DNA of 64,000 bases from JAIQFL01 sp035295745 (GCA_035295745.1 DATGIL010000083.1:1-64000), one strand, 5' to 3'. Counted from the first letter of the stretch, positions 16,506 through 24,323 are shown. Notes: generated from the sequence alone by a model not told the origin. Translations and numbers: made by a program.

Positions 16506-16523
16506 AAGGCAGATTCTGCACCT
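16506..16523. promoter_or_regulatory. Candidate enhancer-binding palindrome GCAGATTCTGC
   Basis: AAGGCAGATTCTGCACCT contains the perfect GCAGA-T-TCTGC palindrome (16509-16519) and shares 14 contiguous bases with the site at 20829-20847. It lies about 86 bp from the predicted start of the DUF1269-like gene and about 120 bp from that of the divergent response regulator gene, nearly the geometry seen around 10189. Confidence 0.5.
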
Positions 16524-16574
16524 CTACAAGCCTTGTTTCGATCCCGTCCGCCTGACTCGCCGACCCGCGACGTT

Positions 16575-16590
16575 TGGCCAGGGCCGTGCA
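16575..16590 (+). promoter_or_regulatory. Predicted sigma-54 promoter of the DUF1269-like gene
   Basis: TGGCCAGGGCCGTGCA: TGGC and GTGCA with exact GG-N10-GC spacing. The predicted start is 16601, 25 nt before the ATG, leaving room for the AGAGGAG ribosome-binding site. It is the best-supported -24/-12 candidate in the window. Confidence 0.55.
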
Positions 16591-16625
16591 CATGTCAACG
16601 CGACCGTTCAAAGAGGAGTTTCACA

Positions 16626-17258
16626 ATGGCAAGCAATCTGTCGGTGCTGGGAATCTATCCGGACCGCACTACCGTCTCGGATGCGATCAACGTCTTGCAG
16701 AAAGCCGGGTATCGGGCAACAGATATCTCGGTCCTGTCGTCTGATAACCAGGGCTCCAAAGATTTTGGACTCGAGCCGGGTACCAGGGCTTTAGAAGGCG
16801 CGGCAACCGGAGCGGCAGCAGGCGCGGCCATCACGGCAGCATTGGCCTGGTTGGTTTCCGTTCAGACCGTAAGCCCCTCCAGATTTGCCTTTCTCGCGAC
16901 GGCCGGACCCTTGTTGGCCGCCCTGGCCGGAGCCGGTGTCGGTGGGGCTCTGGGTTGGATCTTGGGCCTGATCGCCGGCTCGCGCGTGACCCAATATATT
17001 GCCCGGCGGTACGCCGGAAGAATCCGGCGTGGCGGCATCCTCCTGAGCGTTCACTGCGACGGTGCGGAGTGGTGTCATCGGGCGATGAAAACCTTGAAAG
17101 ACACAGGCGCCCGGAGTATTTCCTGCGCGAAGCAGTCGGCTGCCGACTACGGCACCACGGACAAGCCCACCGAGAGGTCGCCGATTCTCGTAACCGATCG
17201 TGTCGTGGTACCCGCCCCGCCTCCCGGGGATTACGTCGCGGTTGAGCCTAAAGAATAG
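16626..17258 (+). CDS. DUF1269/general-stress-17M-like membrane-associated protein
   Basis: A 210-aa protein. The N-terminal ferredoxin-like domain (MASNLSVLGIYPDRTTVSDA, then LQKAGYRATDISVLSSDN) matches the general stress protein 17M/YflT family. A glycine/alanine-rich double hydrophobic hairpin follows (about 58-125: EGAATGAAAGAAITAALAWL and ALAGAGVGGALGWILGLIAG), and then a second ferredoxin-like half (GGILLSVHCDGAEWCHRAMK) and a charged tail. Related proteins in soil bacteria respond to stress; the molecular role is unknown. AGAGGAG precedes the ATG. It is divergent from the response regulator gene and carries the best sigma-54 promoter candidate of the window. Confidence 0.85.
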   Translation: MASNLSVLGIYPDRTTVSDAINVLQKAGYRATDISVLSSDNQGSKDFGLEPGTRALEGAATGAAAGAAITAALAWLVSVQTVSPSRFAFLATAGPLLAALAGAGVGGALGWILGLIAGSRVTQYIARRYAGRIRRGGILLSVHCDGAEWCHRAMKTLKDTGARSISCAKQSAADYGTTDKPTERSPILVTDRVVVPAPPPGDYVAVEPKE

Positions 17259-17694
17259 GGGCGAACCGGTCCGGATCCTGCTTTCATCGCCGAGGGCGCC
17301 GAGGCGCTGAGAGAGAACGACAAAAGGGAAAGCACGGCAGGGGGAAAGTCGTGGCGTCGCTCGATTCGGGCAAGTCCGCCGAGGAGGGCCGAGAACGCAG
17401 AGAAGACCACTTGTTCACGGCGGCCCACCTTGTACTCGGGAAAGGAGCTTACGGCGCGAAACCAGCGTGTGATCGGAGCCCAGGTGAAGGGCGCTTCTCG
17501 TAAACCAGTGGGTGATCTGCTTGTGCACCCGCTTTAGAATTACCGAGGAAGACAGGAGCTGCCGGAACGAAAAGCATGCCGACGCAGTCGGAGCCAAGCC
17601 GTCCGGTAGCCACCCGGTTTTACGAACCCGGAACTGTGGATTGATGAAGTTCAACATCGTGATTGCGGAAAATTCGCCGGCCGGGAGTAGGCCG
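17259..17694. other. Interval with GC-rich direct repeats before the yihY-like gene
   Basis: The first 150 bases contain GCCGAGGGCGCCGAGGCGCT and CCGCCGAGGAGGGCCGAGAA with AGAGAACG/AGAAGACC ends. They recall the dispersed 'gcggaggcgcggag' sequences also visible at 48330-48385. The rest is an open frame upstream of the yihY-like gene that has no homology and is not counted as coding. Confidence 0.4.
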
Positions 17695-18549
17695 ATGAGG
17701 ATTGGCCCCGGAGTCTCATGGCTACCAATGAAAGCGTTGCCGCAGATTTGCCGGCAGGCATCCAGTGAATGGATCAACGACAGTGCGCAGCGCCTCGGCG
17801 CCTCCGTCGCCTTTTATACCCTGCTGTCCATGGCTCCGTTGATTGTCATTGCCGTGGCTGTGGGGGCGGCGGTATACGGGCAAGAGGCCGCCCAGGGACG
17901 GCTCGCGTGGGAAATCCGCGGCCTGGCCGGACCTGACATCTCCCGTGTGGTTCAGGGAATCATCCGCGGTGCCAGCAGCCCCCGAACCGGCATGATCGCG
18001 ACGTTGGCGGGCATGGCGACCCTGGCCTTTGGGGCCTCTTCCATTTTTGTGGAACTACACGACGCAATGAACCTGATCTGGAAGGTCCCGCGCCAGCAGG
18101 ATAGAACCACCGGCGCCACGCTCATCCGTCTGATCCGCGATCGCTTCTATTCATTCTTGACTGTTTTGGGCACGGGATTCCTGCTGCTTGCTTCGCTGGT
18201 ATTGAACGCTTGGGTAGCGGCGATGAAGATCTCCGTGCCGCGAGTTGTGACTTTCCTGATATCGTCGTTGATCATAGCCGCGCTGTTTGCGGCGCTTTAC
18301 AAGATCGTGCCAGACGTTCGCTTGAAGTGGAGCGACGTAGCACTTGCCGCGGCCATCACTTCGGTGCTGTTTACGGTCGGCAAGCAGCTCATGGGGCTGT
18401 ACTTTGCGCATACCAGCTTCGAATCGACCTACGGCGCCGCGGGTGCGCCGATTGTCATGCTGCTTTGGGTGTATTACTCGGCACAACTGTTCTTCTGGGG
18501 AGCTGAGTTCAGTAAGGTGTACACAAGGACGGCTACCGGCCCGATTTGA
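17695..18549 (+). CDS. YihY/UPF0761 (BrkB-like) inner-membrane protein
   Basis: A 284-aa protein with about six membrane helices. Family motifs are GASVAFYTLLSMAPLIVIAV near the N-terminus, a central FGASSIFVELHDAMNLIW and GAAGAPIVMLLWVYYSAQLF near the end, followed by FWGAEFSKVY. The family was once labelled ribonuclease BN or BrkB. Its real function is unsettled, with transport or envelope roles suggested. Several in-frame starts exist (17644, 17695, 17728). 17695 is chosen because GGGAG lies seven bases before it. The gene stands alone in the stress block. Confidence 0.88.
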   Translation: MRIGPGVSWLPMKALPQICRQASSEWINDSAQRLGASVAFYTLLSMAPLIVIAVAVGAAVYGQEAAQGRLAWEIRGLAGPDISRVVQGIIRGASSPRTGMIATLAGMATLAFGASSIFVELHDAMNLIWKVPRQQDRTTGATLIRLIRDRFYSFLTVLGTGFLLLASLVLNAWVAAMKISVPRVVTFLISSLIIAALFAALYKIVPDVRLKWSDVALAAAITSVLFTVGKQLMGLYFAHTSFESTYGAAGAPIVMLLWVYYSAQLFFWGAEFSKVYTRTATGPI

Positions 18550-18906
18550 GAACACCGGGAAACTAACGAAGATTCAGCGAAAAGATTAGAACCAGAAGAC
18601 CGCTTGCTCGCACGCAGCTCGTTGCCTTTACCTTTTGGAGATCCCGCGACTTGGAGATCCGCGAGCGGCAAGTCGCAGACCTGCGAGGCGGGAAGCGTGA
18701 TCCAGGAGTTGCCTTTATTCAGTGCAAGTGCGATAGGGCCGAGAGCGCAGCCGGGCCACTCCCCAGTTTGGTGTCCGACGTGCAGTTCATTATTCGAAAG
18801 TTCAAGACATGCCTTGAGTAAGCTGTGTAATCCGCATATCCGCTTGGAGTGATTCTCTCTACTACCTCCACCACACAAGATCAATCACCACGAGAGAAAG
18901 CCGGAC
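18550..18906. other. Leader/promoter interval of the STAS-NtrC unit
   Basis: No protein gene is visible. The stretch carries a direct repeat of TTGGAGATCC around 18638-18660, a CGCAG-AC-CTGCG palindrome at 18674-18685 and a -24/-12 promoter candidate at 18769-18784. If that promoter is used, the STAS mRNA has an untranslated leader of about 110 nt. Confidence 0.45.
18769..18784 (+). promoter_or_regulatory. Predicted sigma-54 promoter of the STAS-NtrC operon
   Basis: TGGTGTCCGACGTGCA: GG-N10-GC with CGTGCA identical to the promoters at 16575 and 20958. The predicted start is near 18795. A CGCAGACCTGCG palindrome about 115 bp upstream may be a variant of the GCAGATTCTGC site. The activator encoded in this operon would then control its own synthesis. 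Confidence 0.4.
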
Positions 18907-19347
18907 ATGAATTTACACATCGACCAACGGGAAAATGAAGGCATCGTCATTCTTGATTTGGAGGGCCCCATTACGTTAAACCACGGAGATTTGGAACTGC
19001 GCGACAGGCTTCCTGCATTGCATCAATCCGGCAAGGTGAATATCGTGCTGAATCTCAAAGGCGTCAGCCACATTGATAGCTCCGGACTCGGGACGCTGGT
19101 CTTTGGACTCGCCAGGTTGCGCAAGGCGGGTGGAAGTCTGGCGCTGGTGGGCCTCAATCGTTCACATGTGGAATTGCTGCTATTGACCAGGCTGGCCATT
19201 GCCTTTGAGCTCTTCGAGAATGAACAGGATGCCGTCAACAGCTTCTTCCCCGAGAGAACTGCGAAGCGTTTCGACCTCCTTAAATTCGTGGAGCACAAGG
19301 AGGAGCACAACGTGATCAACGGCGCAGGGTCCGCCATCAGTTGGTAG
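18907..19347 (+). CDS. STAS-domain anti-sigma-factor antagonist-like protein
   Basis: A 146-aa protein. The STAS fold covers about 1-110, and the phosphorylatable Ser is in SHIDSSGLGTLVFGLARLRK, as in SpoIIAA/RsbV. The C-terminal 35 residues (ERTAKRFDLLKFVEHKEEHN) are an extension. Classical members bind anti-sigma kinases and are inactivated by Ser phosphorylation. No such kinase is adjacent, so the partner is unknown. GAGAAAG precedes the ATG. The NtrC-type regulator starts 12 nt after its stop, pointing to one operon and perhaps a functional link between the STAS switch and sigma-54 activation. Confidence 0.9.
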   Translation: MNLHIDQRENEGIVILDLEGPITLNHGDLELRDRLPALHQSGKVNIVLNLKGVSHIDSSGLGTLVFGLARLRKAGGSLALVGLNRSHVELLLLTRLAIAFELFENEQDAVNSFFPERTAKRFDLLKFVEHKEEHNVINGAGSAISW

Positions 19348-19358
19348 AATACAATCGG

Positions 19359-20765
19359 ATGCCCCGACCGCATGTTGTTTCGGGCCGGATCCTCATCGTT
19401 GATGACGACGAGCGCCAGCGTGCTGCGCTGGTTTCCATACTGTCCGAAGGCGGCTTTGAAACGCAGGTCGCAGCCGACGGCGGCGAAGCGCTGGAACGGC
19501 TCGACGCATTCAACCCAGACGTGATCGTCGCGGATTTGGTGATGCCGCGCATGGACGGCTTTGAACTGCTCCGGAAACTGAAGGAACGGGGAGACCTCAC
19601 CCCGGCGATCGCGTTGACCGGCTTCGGCAGCATGGATAAAGCTCTCACCGCGGTCCACGACCTGAATGCCTTCTGGTTCCTGGAGAAGCCGGTGGAACCG
19701 CGCGCTTTCAAAACCCTGCTGGAACGTGCGATCCGCTTCAACCGGAGCCTGCAGAAAACCGGCGAGTTGAAGCGGGAGCTGAGCCTGCGCGGCGTATTGG
19801 GGAAGATGGTGGGAGTCTCACCCGCGATGCAGCGGGTCTTCTCGATCATCCGGCAAGTGGGGCCCACCACAGCTCCGGTATTGATCTGTGGTGAGAGTGG
19901 CACGGGCAAGGAACTGGTCGCGCGCGAGATCCACAATTGCAGCCCCCGCAGTGAAGGTCCTTTCGTCGCGATCAATGCAGCGGCCATGCCCGAGACTCTG
20001 ATAGAGAGCGAATTATTCGGCCATGAGAAAGGCGCTTTTACCGGCGCGATGGAGCGTTCGGCGGGCTGTTTTGAGCAGGCTCAAGGCGGGACTTTGTTTC
20101 TCGATGAGATTGGCGAGATGCCGCTTTCCACGCAACCCAAGCTGTTGCGGGTCCTCGAGGACTTGCGCGTGCGCCGCTTGGGCGGTAAATTCGAAATCCC
20201 GGTAGACGCTCGCGTGTTGGCCGCGACCAGCCAGGAGTTGGGAACCCACTTGCGCGAGGAACTCTACTATCGGCTGAGTGTGTTTCAGATCCTGGTGCCG
20301 CCGTTACGCGAGCGGAAGGAAGATATTCCAGTGATCGCCGATGCCTTGCTGCAGAATCTGAACAAGAAGCACGGCACACGCGTGACCGGGATCGATCCCG
20401 AAGTGTTGAGCCTGTTTCACGAGTACAACTGGCCGGGAAATGTGCGGGAATTGCGGAACGTTTTGGAGCGGGCCACCATTCTGGCGGCCCGGGAGTTGAT
20501 CCGGCTGGAGGATTTGCCTGTCCCCGCGTTCAATGTGAACTCCAGGCGGAGTCCTCGCCAAGCCCCGGTCACCGAGGCTCCAGCCCTGCTCCAGCCCGGG
20601 CGGCCGCTCATCCGAGTCGAGGATGATTATATTCAACTCACCCTCGATCATGTGCAGGGGAATCGCAAACTCGCTGCCAAGATGTTGGGGATCAGCCTGC
20701 GAACGTTGCAGAACCGAATCGCTGCCCTCCGCGAAGGCGCCAAGGCCACGACACCCGGGGCGTGA
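19359..20765 (+). CDS. NtrC-family sigma-54 response regulator
   Basis: A 468-aa protein. The receiver domain (about 10-125) contains ILIVDDDERQR, phosphoacceptor Asp in DVIVADLVMPRMDG, and Lys in WFLEKPVEP. The AAA+ domain (about 145-385) has Walker A GESGTGKE, the sigma-54-contacting loop GAFTGA, Walker B LFLDEIGEMP and NWPGNVRELRN. The Fis-type helix-turn-helix at the end is HVQGNRKLAAKMLGISLRTL. It hydrolyses ATP to open sigma-54 promoters after phosphorylation. A TTG six codons earlier (19341) would overlap the STAS stop; the ATG at 19359 is preferred by homology. Tandem palindromes just downstream (20809-20847), in front of a PilZ gene with a -24/-12 promoter, suggest its binding site. 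A paralogue is at 60775. Confidence 0.93.
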   Translation: MPRPHVVSGRILIVDDDERQRAALVSILSEGGFETQVAADGGEALERLDAFNPDVIVADLVMPRMDGFELLRKLKERGDLTPAIALTGFGSMDKALTAVHDLNAFWFLEKPVEPRAFKTLLERAIRFNRSLQKTGELKRELSLRGVLGKMVGVSPAMQRVFSIIRQVGPTTAPVLICGESGTGKELVAREIHNCSPRSEGPFVAINAAAMPETLIESELFGHEKGAFTGAMERSAGCFEQAQGGTLFLDEIGEMPLSTQPKLLRVLEDLRVRRLGGKFEIPVDARVLAATSQELGTHLREELYYRLSVFQILVPPLRERKEDIPVIADALLQNLNKKHGTRVTGIDPEVLSLFHEYNWPGNVRELRNVLERATILAARELIRLEDLPVPAFNVNSRRSPRQAPVTEAPALLQPGRPLIRVEDDYIQLTLDHVQGNRKLAAKMLGISLRTLQNRIAALREGAKATTPGA

Positions 20766-20808
20766 ATCGCGCCCAGGTTTGCGAGCCGCCTTAGCCTGCG
20801 TCAGATTA

Positions 20809-20847
20809 GTGCAAGAATCCGCACACATAGGTGCAGATTCTGCACCT
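20809..20847. promoter_or_regulatory. Tandem candidate enhancer sites upstream of PilZ gene
   Basis: Two palindromes with centres about 21-22 bp (two helical turns) apart: GTGCAAGAATCCGCAC (20809-20824) and AGGTGCAGATTCTGCACCT (20829-20847), the latter perfect over 9+1+9 bases. They lie 135-170 bp upstream of the predicted PilZ start site and 44-82 bp behind the NtrC-type regulator gene. Paired, helically phased sites are usual for NtrC-type activators. Confidence 0.55.
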
Positions 20848-20957
20848 GTCGGAGTCGCCCCATCCGAGGTATTGGTGCGACTCTCGAAGCCGATCGGCCG
20901 GACTCGAAGCCGTTCCGATGTTCACCTTCGGGCTGGAGAACCGGCTGCAGGCTTTAG

Positions 20958-20973
20958 TGGCTATGGACGTGCA
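20958..20973 (+). promoter_or_regulatory. Predicted sigma-54 promoter of the PilZ gene
   Basis: TGGCTATGGACGTGCA: TGGC and GTGCA with GG-N10-GC spacing. The predicted start, about 20984, leaves only about 7 nt before the ATG at 20991, so either the leader is very short or a later start codon is used. Confidence 0.45.
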
Positions 20974-20990
20974 ACCTGTGTGGCCTACTT

Positions 20991-21341
20991 ATGGCAAACC
21001 GGCGATCGTTCGTGTCGAATTACCCCATCGAACTTCAATTGCATTACGACAGCCCGGAACTCGCCTCTGTGCAGGGATACGGGCGGACTCAGCGAATCAA
21101 CAGCAAGTGGGTCGAGTTCGCGAGCGATCGGGATTTGCAGGTAGGACTCCGGGTTCGGTTGGTGCTCCCTTGGCCCGCTCAGTTGCCGGATGGTACTCGA
21201 ATCAGTCTGTGGATGTATGGGCAGATCATACGATCTAGCTCTTGCCAGGTGGAAGCAAGGGTCTCCCGGCATGAGTTTCGAACCCTCGGGACCGCGTCCG
21301 AAGTTTTTATCGCTGGTCTGTTAATACGAAATTTGAGTTGA
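20991..21341 (+). CDS. PilZ-like domain protein
   Basis: A 116-aa small beta-barrel protein. It follows the PilZ pattern: an N-terminal RR..NYPIELQLHY strand, TQRINSKWVEFASDRDLQVG in the position of the (D/N)xSxxG loop, then LRVRLVLPWPAQL and a closing GQIIRSSSCQVEARV strand. The c-di-GMP signature (RxxxR, DxSxxG) is incomplete, with NSKW in place of NxSxxG, so nucleotide binding is doubtful. Many PilZ-like proteins in this phylum use this form. It is preceded by a -24/-12 promoter candidate and paired upstream palindromes, pointing to control by the adjacent NtrC-type regulator. Confidence 0.65.
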   Translation: MANRRSFVSNYPIELQLHYDSPELASVQGYGRTQRINSKWVEFASDRDLQVGLRVRLVLPWPAQLPDGTRISLWMYGQIIRSSSCQVEARVSRHEFRTLGTASEVFIAGLLIRNLS

Positions 21342-21426
21342 GAATCCCCCCCGTCGCGGCTTGAAAATCGAATACGATTGGCGTGACATTCCGCGGTGAT
21401 CCTGGTCTAAGACTTGAGGTGCCGCC

Positions 21427-22104
21427 ATGAGGGTCTGCGCTCATCATAGTGCGTTCGCGACCCGGGACGCGCTGCTGCTGTTATTGGTGGCCGCGGTGAC
21501 TGGGTTTAGCCAGACGCAGAACCCGCCGAACCAGCGCATGGAGACGATCAGCCGGGCCTTGGGTGTCGAGTGCCTGTACTGCCACGTAGCGGATGGCTGG
21601 GCGCGGGACGATAAACCGCAGTTTGCGTTCGCCTCGCGCATGATCAAAATGCAGGACGGTCTGAATTCCGGGACGCTCAAAGACCTTGGCGGTGTCACCT
21701 GCTGGAGCTGCCACCGCGGTATGGCGAAACCGGCACGGATGCCTCGTGCAGGTTGGGAAGATCGCCTCGCGAAATGGCCTGAAAACCTCAAATTAGCGGG
21801 TGGCGACGCCCAAAAACCTGCTGAGCAAGTTTATCGGAACATTCAGTCCCTGAAAGGCTCTCCCGCGGGTGGACTCGCGATGACCATGAGTGTATTCGCC
21901 GCTGCGCTGGACGTCTCTTGCGACCATTGCCACACCGTCGGCGACTGGGGCTGGGACGCCAAACCCGCCAAACAGATTGCTCGTCGAATGTTAGGCCTTT
22001 TCTCCGAAATCCCGCACTATTTCGAGGGCGGCCGGCAGCCCAGCATGCAATGCTTCACCTGTCACCAGGGTTCTCCGAAACCGCAGCGCCGTCCGCCCGC
22101 GTGA
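21427..22104 (+). CDS. Tetrahaem c-type cytochrome (photosynthetic-reaction-centre cytochrome subunit family)
   Basis: A 225-aa exported protein with signal peptide (ALLLLLVAAVTGFSQ). Four haem-binding sites are at CLYCH 49-53, CWSCH 92-96, CDHCH 165-169 and CFTCH 209-213. Conserved Met residues before or between them (MIKMQ, MTMSV, RRMLG) are likely axial ligands. The two-plus-two layout, with an internal duplication, is that of the reaction-centre cytochrome subunit. No photosynthetic genes are nearby, and non-phototrophic Acidobacteria carry many such proteins, probably for periplasmic electron transfer. Partner enzymes are unknown. It is convergent with the next gene. Confidence 0.92.
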   Translation: MRVCAHHSAFATRDALLLLLVAAVTGFSQTQNPPNQRMETISRALGVECLYCHVADGWARDDKPQFAFASRMIKMQDGLNSGTLKDLGGVTCWSCHRGMAKPARMPRAGWEDRLAKWPENLKLAGGDAQKPAEQVYRNIQSLKGSPAGGLAMTMSVFAAALDVSCDHCHTVGDWGWDAKPAKQIARRMLGLFSEIPHYFEGGRQPSMQCFTCHQGSPKPQRRPPA

Positions 22105-22137
22105 AAAGCAACCGACCCCGCTCCTATCGAGCGGCCC

Positions 22138-23073
22138 TCAAGATTTCGGGCACATGATCGCCGTGGAGATCCTCCCAGCCGAACAACAGGGGCGGGCGAT
22201 GAATGGCGAGTACTCCGGTTTCTTGCCGCCGCAACTTCCCGCCCAATCATGAGTACCGGGCCATCCCCAGTGGTGGGCGATCTCATGCTGGTATGCTGTG
22301 GCGGCAATCATCTTCCATTGCCGCGCTTCGAGAGGGGTCTTCCAGAACGAGTAGTTCCCGACATACACCGAACGTTCCGAATTGATCGATAACCCACCCG
22401 CGCTTTTCTGTGGATTGATGTCAATTGCCATGACGATGTCGTATTGAGCTGTCCGGAAGCCCCGGCTCTCTGCTGCGGCGCGAACTGAGGCAGGGCTGTG
22501 CGGGTCACCTACCTGAGCCGGATCGACCAGCAGGTTCGTATTCTCGAAGACGACAATCGGTTTTTCGAAGCCCCGGCTCTTCGCAAAAGCAACGTGCTCT
22601 TCGTTGATCTCCTTCTGTGCGTCTTCCCAAAAGCCAAGCGCATCCGCACTTACCGTTTCGGGGTACCGAAGCAGGACAACCAGCACTCGAATCGTACCGG
22701 CTGGCGCCAGCAGGACGTGTAATTCGTTCTTGTTGATGACGGTCCCCTCTTCAGACAAGTACAGGGACAGGACCCTGGTGCTGGTGCCTGTTCTGAGATA
22801 CGCCGTCGTCGTGACGTGCCCTTCGCCTTTGCAATTGACTGCCTCCGGATTGTGATAGATCGCGGGGTATTCAATCATTACTCCGAACTCGCGTTGATAC
22901 GCCGCTATGACGGCCTTTCGGATCGACGACGGCACTTCGGGAGGCGCCGCGGGAGATTGGCCGTGCAAAGCCATCGGCAACCATAATAGGGCGGCTAAGG
23001 CGAGGCAGGAGCCCCTTTCCTTTGCGGTGGTTGTCTTTCCTTGGCGGTGCATACAATGCAACGACCATATCAT
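22138..23073 (-). CDS. Exported putative zinc metallopeptidase
   Basis: A 311-aa protein with an N-terminal hydrophobic signal (LALAALLWLPMALHG). The motif HEIAHHWGWPGTHDW begins at residue 263: HExxH followed by Gly three residues later and a further His. It resembles metzincins (HExxHxxGxxH), but the third His is two residues late. The preceding domain has mixed alpha/beta content. A cysteine cluster (ARPCCSAGRI) closes the protein. It probably cleaves peptides outside the cytoplasm, but the deviating spacing makes activity uncertain. The gene is convergent with the cytochrome. A second ATG at 23052 is possible. Confidence 0.6.
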   Translation of the reverse strand: MIWSLHCMHRQGKTTTAKERGSCLALAALLWLPMALHGQSPAAPPEVPSSIRKAVIAAYQREFGVMIEYPAIYHNPEAVNCKGEGHVTTTAYLRTGTSTRVLSLYLSEEGTVINKNELHVLLAPAGTIRVLVVLLRYPETVSADALGFWEDAQKEINEEHVAFAKSRGFEKPIVVFENTNLLVDPAQVGDPHSPASVRAAAESRGFRTAQYDIVMAIDINPQKSAGGLSINSERSVYVGNYSFWKTPLEARQWKMIAATAYQHEIAHHWGWPGTHDWAGSCGGKKPEYSPFIARPCCSAGRISTAIMCPKS

Positions 23074-23210
23074 AGCCGGTATCGAGACGGAACCAGTGAT
23101 TGTTCGTGGGGTCGATAGAACCGGGAGTCTGTTCTTATCGCGCGTCCAGCCGAATCGGTTTCACAAACGAGGCTATCCCGTTTTCTGAAATCCCGTATGC
23201 GACCCGCGTT

Positions 23211-23999
23211 CTACTTCAACGCCGAGGGTGGAATGTACCAGCACTGAGTCCAAACTCCAGCCGTCATGGGACGCTCCACCACACCATTCAGCGTGTCCAT
23301 CGCCTCGATCACCGTCTTGCTGTCGCTCACAATTCCGATATGCTCACGGCCAACGGTGACGATATCTCCGGGCTTGGCTGCGGAGATCGGTTTCACTTCC
23401 ACGAATCCGACACTCTTCGCCATCGTGGGTACCGCGAAGTGGTCGATGCTGTAATTGAAATTCATCTTGGCCGCTTCCGAGTAACAGAAATTCACCAGCC
23501 CGATGCAGTCGAAATGGCGCACTCCCACGCAACTCTCCCCCCAAATCGTGCTCGGGTCTGCGGATCGGTCCAGATTGCTGTTCGGACGCGGCCACCGGTA
23601 TTTCGACGCCTCTGCGGTCTTTTTCTTGAACTCGCTCACTTGGGCTGCAGTCAGTCCCTTCAACTTCAGTTTTAGGGCGTCCTTGACCGGGATGTCCATC
23701 GCCAGCGACAGTTTCTGCACTTCGGGGAGACCGCATCGTCCCAGGCAGACGAGGTTGGCGTCGGTGAATGCCGAGAAGAGCATGGGAACGAAAGGGGCTT
23801 CTTTTCGGCCGTTCGGCTTGGAATCGTCACCCAGATCCGGAACGTTCGCGTGAAGCTGCGCCTTGCTGGGCCGGTACGACGCCCCGTCCGCTTTGCCCGG
23901 GCGGTTCCCGGCAGTGGCCCAGAGATAGTGAGCGCCGTCCGCTGCCTGCTTCTGCGCCAGGTCGATTGCCGCCTGTTTGATGTCCTCTTCAGCGGCCAT
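23211..23999 (-). CDS. NlpC/P60-type cysteine hydrolase-like protein
   Basis: A 262-aa protein. The C-terminal half holds the papain-like core: GVRHFDCIGLVNFCY with Cys165 as nucleophile, PGDIVTVGREHIGIVSDS with His220. These are the NlpC/P60 motifs. The family hydrolyses peptidoglycan stem peptides. The N-terminal 140 residues have no recognised domain and no signal peptide, so export would need another route. The gene is flanked by a secreted metalloprotease-like gene and the dispersed element. Coding status is sure; substrate is inferred. Confidence 0.75.
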   Translation of the reverse strand: MAAEEDIKQAAIDLAQKQAADGAHYLWATAGNRPGKADGASYRPSKAQLHANVPDLGDDSKPNGRKEAPFVPMLFSAFTDANLVCLGRCGLPEVQKLSLAMDIPVKDALKLKLKGLTAAQVSEFKKKTAEASKYRWPRPNSNLDRSADPSTIWGESCVGVRHFDCIGLVNFCYSEAAKMNFNYSIDHFAVPTMAKSVGFVEVKPISAAKPGDIVTVGREHIGIVSDSKTVIEAMDTLNGVVERPMTAGVWTQCWYIPPSALK

Positions 24000-24159
24000 G
24001 CCGTGTCTCCTTGTCTATCGATTGCTTCACACTAATAGCTGCGTAAAATCCGCGAAGAACTGAAACCAGCATCGTTGGCACGCGTATGAGTGGCGGAAAC
24101 GCCCGAATTGGTGGTTGACGTGCGCGCCTCCCAGTCGTTTGTCTCTGGTGCAATCACTG

Positions 24160-24176
24160 AGCGAGCCGCGACGGTG
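24160..24176 (+). repeat. Fragment of dispersed element (right end)
   Basis: GAGCCGCGACGGTGAGA matches the right terminal repeat of the element. It lies about 50 bp before a full copy and may be a remnant of a second insertion or deletion. Confidence 0.6.
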
Positions 24177-24223
24177 AGAAGCTGTGAAAAATCCGGGAGC
24201 GCCTGCCCCACATACGATGAGGC

Positions 24224-24309
24224 ATCGCTTGCTTACGCGCGCGGCTCGCAAGCGCACGTATCGCGCGAACGTATTGGGGTAGGTTACGAGCCGCGACGGT
24301 GAGCGAACC
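24224..24309 (+). repeat. Dispersed MITE/REP-like element, copy 2
   Basis: The cleanest plus-oriented copy: TCGCTTGCTTACGCGCGCGG at the left, TATTGGGGTAGGTTACGAGC in the middle, CCGCGACGGTGAGCGAACC at the right. It lies in the 324-bp gene-free gap between the NlpC/P60 gene and the PEP-CTERM gene, which otherwise contains nothing recognisable. Confidence 0.85.
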
Positions 24310-24323
24310 TGCGGCCGCCATTC

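Noticed and set aside
17512..17694. N-terminal extension of the yihY-like protein
   Set aside because: No homology or ribosome-binding site; GGGAG at the later ATG fits better.
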